A stretch of 58,892 nt of DNA, taken from the NCBI GenBank assembly GCA_021297895.1, contig JAJTHN010000014.1, positions 1 through 58,892 on the forward strand, given 5' to 3'. Positions 54,295 to 58,892 of this stretch are shown in pieces. How positions within the stretch are numbered: the first letter of the stretch is position 1; each line of letters starts with the position of its first letter. The notes beneath the pieces were generated by a model. That model saw only the letters and a list, made by a program, of their open reading frames with translations. It ran no database searches and was not told the origin of the DNA. Made by a program: the position numbers and the translations under genes. The stretch comes from Phycisphaeraceae bacterium (GTDB lineage Bacteria > Planctomycetota > Phycisphaerae > Phycisphaerales > UBA1924).

Positions 54295-55344
54295 ATGGCA
54301 CTCAGTTCGATCGACTTTACCAAGCCGTTGCCCGCGTTCGAGGGTGATCGCGTCATTCAGTTCCGCGAGGCGCTCCGCGAGGCGATGAGCGAAGAGATGC
54401 GCAAGGACGACCGCGTGTTCCTCATGGGCGAGGAGGTCGCTTACTACAACGGCGCGTACAAGGTCAGCCAGGGAATGCTCGAGGAGTTCGGGCCGCAGCG
54501 GATCATCGACTCGCCGATCAGCGAGAACGGTTTCGCCGGTCTGGCCGTCGGCGCCGCGATGTACGGCCTGCGTCCGATCATCGAGTTCATGTCGTGGTCC
54601 TTCTCACTCGTTGCCGCGGACCAGTTGCTCAACAACGTGCCCAAGATGCTGTACATGTCAGGCGGCCAGTGGGGCTGCCCGGTCGTCTTCCGCGGCAACA
54701 ACGGCGCGGGCGGCCAGCTCGGCTCCACGCACTCGTGGACCGTCGAGGCGATGTACGCCAACGTGCCCGGCCTGAAGATCGCCATCCCTTCGTGTCCGTT
54801 CGATGCCAAGGGCCTGCTCAAGACCGCGATCGTCGATGATGACCCGGTCTTCTTCCTCGAGAGCGAGCGCATGCTGGGCGACAAGGCCCACGTGCCCGCC
54901 GAGCCGTACTACATCCCCTTCGGCAAGGCCGCACTCCGCCGCGGCACCTGGAGCGGCGAACGCGACAGCGATGTGACGCTCGTGTCCTTCGGCCGCCCGG
55001 TGAACTTCTGCGTCGAGGCGGCGGACGAGTTGGCCAAGGACGGCGTTGCGTGCGACGTGCTGGACATGCGCACGGTCCGCCCGCTGGACATCGACAGCAT
55101 CATCGAGAGCCTCAAGCGGACCAACCGCATCGTGGTCGTCGATCAGTGCTGGCCGTTCGCCAGCGTCGCCAGCGAGGTGATCACGCAGGTCTGCGAGCGC
55201 GCGTTCGACTACCTGGACCACCAGCCGGTCCGCGTGAATACCGACGACGTCCCGACGCCGTACGCCAAGAATCTGGAATCCGAGTACCTGCCGCACAAGG
55301 GGAAGATCGTCCGCGCCGTCCGGAGCGTGCTGGCAGGACGTTAA
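54295..55344 (+). CDS. pdhB: Pyruvate dehydrogenase E1 component, beta subunit
   Basis: 349 residues. With the alpha subunit (not in the window) it decarboxylates pyruvate and passes the acetyl group to E2. Typical motifs: VIQFREALREAMSEEMRKDD, LMGEEVAYYNGAYKVSQGML, RIIDSPISENGFAGLAVGAA, and C-terminal VSFGRPVNFCVEAADELA with VRPLDIDSIIESLKRTN. The preceding 159 bases carry a TATACT-like -10 at 54240-54245. Its TAA is shared with the first bases of an inverted repeat (55343), so the following ORF was placed exactly at the stop codon. Co-directional with E2 further on. Confidence 0.93.
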   Translation: MALSSIDFTKPLPAFEGDRVIQFREALREAMSEEMRKDDRVFLMGEEVAYYNGAYKVSQGMLEEFGPQRIIDSPISENGFAGLAVGAAMYGLRPIIEFMSWSFSLVAADQLLNNVPKMLYMSGGQWGCPVVFRGNNGAGGQLGSTHSWTVEAMYANVPGLKIAIPSCPFDAKGLLKTAIVDDDPVFFLESERMLGDKAHVPAEPYYIPFGKAALRRGTWSGERDSDVTLVSFGRPVNFCVEAADELAKDGVACDVLDMRTVRPLDIDSIIESLKRTNRIVVVDQCWPFASVASEVITQVCERAFDYLDHQPVRVNTDDVPTPYAKNLESEYLPHKGKIVRAVRSVLAGR

Positions 55345-55776
55345 GCAGCAAAGGGCAAAGCAGCAAACCGGTAATGAGGATGAGCAATGGGGCGAATCAA
55401 GGGGGACTTGCTGCCGAGAGTCGAGGACTTTGCGGACCGCGTCCTGGACGTAGCCTTTGCTTTACCGGAATCGGCCGCAACCCACAGAGTGATCGATCAA
55501 CTCGCGGGCGCCGGAACCGCCGTTGGAGCGAACGTCTGGGAATCTGACGATGCATTGAGCAGAGCGGACTTCTGCAAGTGCCTTGGAATCGCCCTCAAGG
55601 AGTTGAACGAGACAAGGTACTGGCTTCGCTTGATCGCCCGCCGCGATCTTCTCAAGCCCGCGCGGCTGCAAGGCGTCCTCTCGGACGCGGAAGAGCTTCG
55701 TCGCGTCATCGGATCCATGCTCGCTCGAACCCGTTCTGGCACCTAGTGTTTTTTGTTGTTTTGCCCTTTGCTGCTT
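55343..55776 (+). mobile_element. Candidate IVP cassette with inverted ends
   Basis: The left end AAGCAGCAAAGGGCAAA (55343-55359) is the exact reverse complement of 55760-55776, and over 25 bases (55343-55367 against 55752-55776) 23 match. They enclose one small ORF encoding a four-helix-bundle protein. The left end starts inside the pdhB stop codon; the right end stops 22 bases before the E2 start. No transposase is present. Mobility is inference from the flanks and from the gene's known occurrence as an insert in rRNA genes. Confidence 0.5.
55387..55746 (+). CDS. Four-helix-bundle protein (S23/IVP family)
   Basis: 119 residues with GAGG seven bases before the ATG. It begins MGRIKGDLLPRVEDFADRVL and shows helices with VIDQLAGAGTAVGANVWESD, CKCLGIALKELNETRYWLRL and LSDAEELRRVIGSMLARTRS, the pattern of the S23 / 23S rRNA intervening-sequence protein family, which fold as a pentamer-forming four-helix bundle. 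Function is unknown; relatives help diversity-generating retroelements (Avd) or are coded within rRNA inserts. Here it sits between pdhB and pdhC, inside inverted repeats, and has no metabolic link to them. Likely translated with the pdh transcript. Confidence 0.82.
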   Translation: MGRIKGDLLPRVEDFADRVLDVAFALPESAATHRVIDQLAGAGTAVGANVWESDDALSRADFCKCLGIALKELNETRYWLRLIARRDLLKPARLQGVLSDAEELRRVIGSMLARTRSGT

Positions 55777-55798
55777 TGCTGTTTTGAGGATCAGTGCT

Positions 55799-57166
55799 AT
55801 GCCAAAGAACCTCACCATGCCGCGCCTCTCCGACACCATGGAGCAAGGCACCATCGTCAAGTGGCACATCAAGCCCGGCCAGAAGGTCAAGAGCGGCGAC
55901 GTCATCGCCGACATCGAGACCGACAAGGCCACGATGGAACTGCAGACCTTCGAGGACGGCGTGGTCACCACGCTGAACGTCAAGGAAGGCCAGCAGGTCC
56001 CCGTCGGCACACTGATCCTCTCCTGGGAGGGCGGCACTGGCGGAGCAGAGGTCAAGGGCGGGGCTCCCGCCGCGGCGTCCGCGGCCGCCGCGGGCAGCTC
56101 GACGGCCTCCGCTTCCAGCACCGCATCGACCGCCGTGGCCGAACCGGCGCACGCCGGGCACGCCAACGGCTCGGCCGGGCACTCGCGCGTGTTCGCCTCA
56201 CCGCTGGCGCGAAAGATCGCCGCGGATTCGGGCGTTGACCTTTCGGGCATTCAGGGCTCCGGCCCCTCTGGCCGCATCATCCGCAAGGATGTTGAGGCCG
56301 CCCTCGGCTCATCGGCGCCGGTCCGCAAGGGCGACGATGCAACTCCCCCACCGGCTCCCGCGGTGCCGAGCCGCGCCGCTGCACCAGCCCGCGGCGTGCC
56401 CGCACCGAGCATCGTCCCGCCCGCCGGCCTCGCGCGGCGGCTGGTCCCGCTCTCGAACATGCGCCGCACCATCGCGGCCCGCCTGGTCGAGAGCAAGACG
56501 ACCATCCCCCACTACCAGGTCACCGTCAGCGTCCGCATGGACGCTCTCAGCGCCCTCCGCTCGCAGCTCAACGAACAGCTCGCGGCACAGGGCGTCAAGC
56601 TCAGCGTCAACGACTTCCTCGTCCGCGCGTGCGCCCTGGCCATGCACCAGCACCCGTACGTCAACGCCCGCTGGGTCGGCACAAAGGGCGCTGAAGCGAT
56701 CGAGTACCTGCCCTCGGTGAACATCGGCGTGGCCATCGCCCTGCCCGTCGCCGCCGACGGCACGGGCGGCGGACTGGTCGTCGCCACGCTCCGCAACGCC
56801 GACGCCATGGGCCTGCGGGCGATCAGCAGTACGACCAAGTCGCTCGCCGACAAGGCCCGCGGCAAGGGCCTGAGCATCGAGGAGATGTCCGACTCGACGT
56901 TCACGATCTCCAACCTCGGCATGTTCGGCGTCGATCACTTCACTGCCATCGTCAACCCGCCCAACGCCGCGATCCTGGCCGTCGGGGCCGCGATCGAAGG
57001 CCCCGTCGTCGAGACCGACGCCTCCGGTGCCAAGAAACTGGTCATCGGCACGACGATGTCCATGACCATGTCCAGCGACCACCGCATCATCGACGGCGCA
57101 ATGGCCGCGCAGTACCTCCAGACGGTCAAGGCCATGCTCGAGAAGCCCGCGACACTGCTGGTGTAA
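55799..57166 (+). CDS. pdhC: Pyruvate dehydrogenase E2 (dihydrolipoamide acetyltransferase)
   Basis: 455 residues from the ATG at 55799, with GAGGA nine bases upstream; five extra residues upstream are not family-like. One lipoyl domain with the attachment Lys-43 in ETDKATME, an Ala/Ser/Pro-rich flexible linker, an E3/E1-binding domain (ASPLARKIAADSGVDLSGIQ), a second linker, then the catalytic domain with NMRRTIAARLVESKTTIPHY and the active-site DHRIIDGAMAAQYLQ (His about 428). Forms the core of the complex and transfers acetyl groups to CoA. The four-helix-bundle ORF upstream separates it from pdhB; E1-alpha and E3 are elsewhere. Confidence 0.94.
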   Translation: MPKNLTMPRLSDTMEQGTIVKWHIKPGQKVKSGDVIADIETDKATMELQTFEDGVVTTLNVKEGQQVPVGTLILSWEGGTGGAEVKGGAPAAASAAAAGSSTASASSTASTAVAEPAHAGHANGSAGHSRVFASPLARKIAADSGVDLSGIQGSGPSGRIIRKDVEAALGSSAPVRKGDDATPPPAPAVPSRAAAPARGVPAPSIVPPAGLARRLVPLSNMRRTIAARLVESKTTIPHYQVTVSVRMDALSALRSQLNEQLAAQGVKLSVNDFLVRACALAMHQHPYVNARWVGTKGAEAIEYLPSVNIGVAIALPVAADGTGGGLVVATLRNADAMGLRAISSTTKSLADKARGKGLSIEEMSDSTFTISNLGMFGVDHFTAIVNPPNAAILAVGAAIEGPVVETDASGAKKLVIGTTMSMTMSSDHRIIDGAMAAQYLQTVKAMLEKPATLLV

Positions 57167-57362
57167 CCCCAGCTTCGCAGGGCCACGGTCCCAGGCCGAG
57201 CGCCCAGACGGCGCAACGCGCGGTGCCCGCGCTGGCCGCGTGGCTCGGTCGCGAAACTCGTCCAGCTTTGGCGGCAATATCGCGACGCACGCGTCGTTCG
57301 CTCCTCTGTCGATATCCCGGCCGTTCCGCCCGGGCGTGTCGGCTCAACTTGAGGAGAGAGAG

Positions 57363-58022
57363 ATGCACTCCCGTCGCTCAGTGTCGCCGATGTACGTTCC
57401 GGGCCTCTGCGCCCTCGCGTTCGCTCCGCTGCTGATCCCCACAGGCGTCGCGAACGCCGGGATCGTGGCCGCGTCGGGCCCTGTCATTCTCGGCGCGCCC
57501 GTGGACGGCTCCGTGCAACTGGGCTCAAGCGAGAACAACCTCGTCTCGCGGGCGTTTGATGAGCGGCAGTCGCTCGTGCTCACGGCGGGCCTGGAGTTGA
57601 ACATCACCGCGTCGGGCACGTCCGCCGCGACGTCCCCTTCACCCGGTCTCGTTCCCGCCGGAACGACGATCCACAGCCACTTCCTCCACGCCGATCCCGT
57701 GGACTCCACGCCGCGGATCTTCGAGGGCACGCTGACGTTCGACCGACCGATCCTCGGCCTCATCGTCACCACCGTGCGGCTCAACGCGACCGACTCGCTG
57801 CTGGGCCTGCCGGGCATCACGTACGAGAACGCCAGCGGCGGACGCGGGGCTGAAGGTTCGGATCGCTTCACCATTTCCGCCGATCGACTGAGGCTGGAGT
57901 TTCGCTTCTCGACCTCATCGAGCACCGACAACATCCGCATCATCACCCTGCCGACTCCCGGCGCATCGGCCGCGCTGCTCGGCCTCCTGCCGCTGGCTCG
58001 CCGCCGCCGACGCGCAAACTGA
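57363..58022 (+). CDS. Small exported protein with PEP-CTERM-like tail
   Basis: 219 residues from the ATG at 57363, chosen for the GAGGAGA site just before it and the signal peptide that follows (LCALAFAPLLIPTGVANA). The mature part is strand-rich and has no recognised domain. The C-terminus LPTPGASAALLGLLPLARRR plus RRAN is a PEP-CTERM-like tail: the same PTPGA box as in the protein at 2209-3519, hydrophobic helix, Arg cluster. It is therefore probably processed by an exosortase-type enzyme and displayed at the surface. Standing alone between pdhC and the thioredoxin-like gene. Confidence 0.7.
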   Translation: MHSRRSVSPMYVPGLCALAFAPLLIPTGVANAGIVAASGPVILGAPVDGSVQLGSSENNLVSRAFDERQSLVLTAGLELNITASGTSAATSPSPGLVPAGTTIHSHFLHADPVDSTPRIFEGTLTFDRPILGLIVTTVRLNATDSLLGLPGITYENASGGRGAEGSDRFTISADRLRLEFRFSTSSSTDNIRIITLPTPGASAALLGLLPLARRRRRAN

Positions 58023-58239
58023 CGTCAGAGGGGCGATCGCGGCGAGGGTTTCCCCCCTCAATACAGGCCAGCCGAACCCCACTCTGAAGGGCCCTGATTC
58101 GGGCAATCTGCAACGCCAGCCGCAAGTCCGCTGCGGAGAGGTGATCATCGCGCGCCGAATCGGTACAACATAGCGGTTGTCCCGACCCGCCTCAGGCCGT
58201 TCGTGAACGGCTTGGCGATCCACCCTTCGGAGAATAAAG

Positions 58240-58761
58240 ATGCGCACGCTGATCGTTTCGTCGGCCATGGCCCTGTTCACCCTGAGCCTGGCCTCCACGT
58301 CTGTTCTGGCCCAGACCGCCCCGACCGCCGCGGAAGACACCCCGGCCAAGGCTCCGGCGCGGGCCGCCAAGTCGCTCAAGGTCGGCGACAAGCCGCCGGC
58401 GCTGGAGGTCAAGGAGTGGATCAAGGGCGAGCCGGTGACGGGATTCGAGAAGGGCCGGATCTACGTCGTGGAGTTCTGGGCGACGTGGTGCCCGCCGTGC
58501 GAGCGGAGCATTCCGAAACTCACGGCGCTTCAGAAGAAGCACAAGGACAAGGTCTCGGTCATCGGCGTGAGCGTTTGGGAAGAGGATCAGGCCGACGTCA
58601 AGCCGTACGTCGAGAAGAAGGGCGACGTGATGGACTATCACATCGCACTGGATCTCGTGCCCAAGGACAAAGACGGCAACTCGGGCGCGATGGCGCTGAA
58701 CTGGCTCAAGGCCGCGGGACAGGACGGCATCCCATCCGCGTTCGTGATCGACCGTGTATGA
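58240..58761 (+). pseudogene. TlpA/AhpC-like thioredoxin, truncated by an insertion
   Basis: 173 residues to a stop at 58759-58761. GGAG seven bases before the ATG and a signal peptide (SSAMALFTLSLASTSVLAQ) point to export. The redoxin domain contains VVEFWATWCPPCERSIPKLT (Cys-84, Cys-87), VIGVSVWEEDQADVKPYVEK and, at its end, GIPSAFVIDRV. The family motif there reads FVIDR followed by D/N-G-x-I and a final helix of 20-30 residues; here the frame turns into the left end of an IS481-like element right after Arg. The last beta-strand and helix are lost, so the protein is probably inactive or unstable. Disulphide-reducing role is inferred from the family. Confidence 0.8.
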
Positions 58762-58892
58762 CCCACCCACATGGGTAACAGTTTCATCCGGGCACATGGG
58801 TAACAGGTCTACATCCAAGGCAAAGGAGCGATCCGATGCCGTGGAAGGAGACGTGTACCGTGGAACTGCGCGAGGCGTTGGTGTCGGCGATG
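58755..58892 (+). mobile_element. IS481-like element, left end
   Basis: From about 58755 (TGTATGACCC) the sequence leaves the thioredoxin gene. The 14-mer CACATGGGTAACAG occurs twice, at 58768-58781 and 58793-58806, 25 bases apart, as expected for transposase-binding repeats near an IS end. A transposase start with a GGAG site follows. The right end is outside the window, so the target duplication cannot be seen. Confidence 0.65.
58836..58892 (+). CDS. IS481-like transposase, first 19 residues
   Basis: The ATG at 58836 has GGAG about seven bases upstream and opens a frame MPWKETCTVELREALVSAM that runs off the window. MPWKE followed by a short helix is the usual N-terminus of IS481-type transposases (helix-turn-helix then rve integrase domain). 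Too short to show catalytic residues; the family name is by recall. Confidence 0.6.
   Translation, partial: MPWKETCTVELREALVSAM

Overview
The window comes from a GC-rich bacterial chromosome, most likely a planctomycete of the Phycisphaerae type. Hand counts give about 65% G+C in core genes. The pointers are two secreted proteins ending in a PTPGA-type PEP-CTERM-like tail with an RRRR stop-transfer cluster, a pentahaem cytochrome ending in two dockerin-like Asp/Gly repeats, many high-GC genes with short spacers, and a type II secretion/type IV pilus-like cluster with very large pseudopilins. The taxonomic call is inference; no rRNA gene is present.

Left edge (1-2210) is accessory DNA: the start of an IS5-like transposase running off the window, an AT-rich lipoprotein gene, a strong hairpin, a YD/RHS-repeat gene remnant, tRNA-Val(GAC) and a 12-bp tandem repeat. 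From 2209 to 17710 almost everything reads leftward: a PEP-CTERM-like exported protein, an OmpA/Pal-type lipoprotein, prepilin peptidase, exonuclease VII (xseB, xseA), a glycosyltransferase, and a peptide ABC transporter (one ATPase, three permeases, one membrane-anchored binding protein). From 17711 to 20190 lies a second accessory patch: 1.17 kb of non-coding DNA with three short tandem repeats (periods 11, 21 and 14 bp), a DUF4259 gene, and a CbrC-like gene bounded by tRNA-Pro(TGG) and a perfect 32-bp copy of its 3' end.

From 20191 to 38016 runs a leftward secretion/pilus cluster: two GspE/PilB-type ATPases, PilT, GspF, a tiny orphan pilin-like peptide, and G-, H-, I-, J- and K-like pseudopilins, the last of 1859 residues. 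With the upstream prepilin peptidase this could build a pseudopilus, but no secretin or GspL/M-like gene is in view.

The right part is mostly housekeeping: CoaB, a pseudouridine synthase fused to a methyltransferase, the cytochrome, mqnD, purF, pepA, a NeuC-like epimerase, ribosomal protein L31, an SGNH hydrolase, metH, and pyruvate dehydrogenase E1-beta and E2. A four-helix-bundle (IVP-like) ORF flanked by inverted repeats sits between the last two, its left repeat starting inside the E1-beta stop codon. The window ends with a second PEP-CTERM-like protein and a TlpA-like thioredoxin that is cut off by the left end of an IS481-like element.
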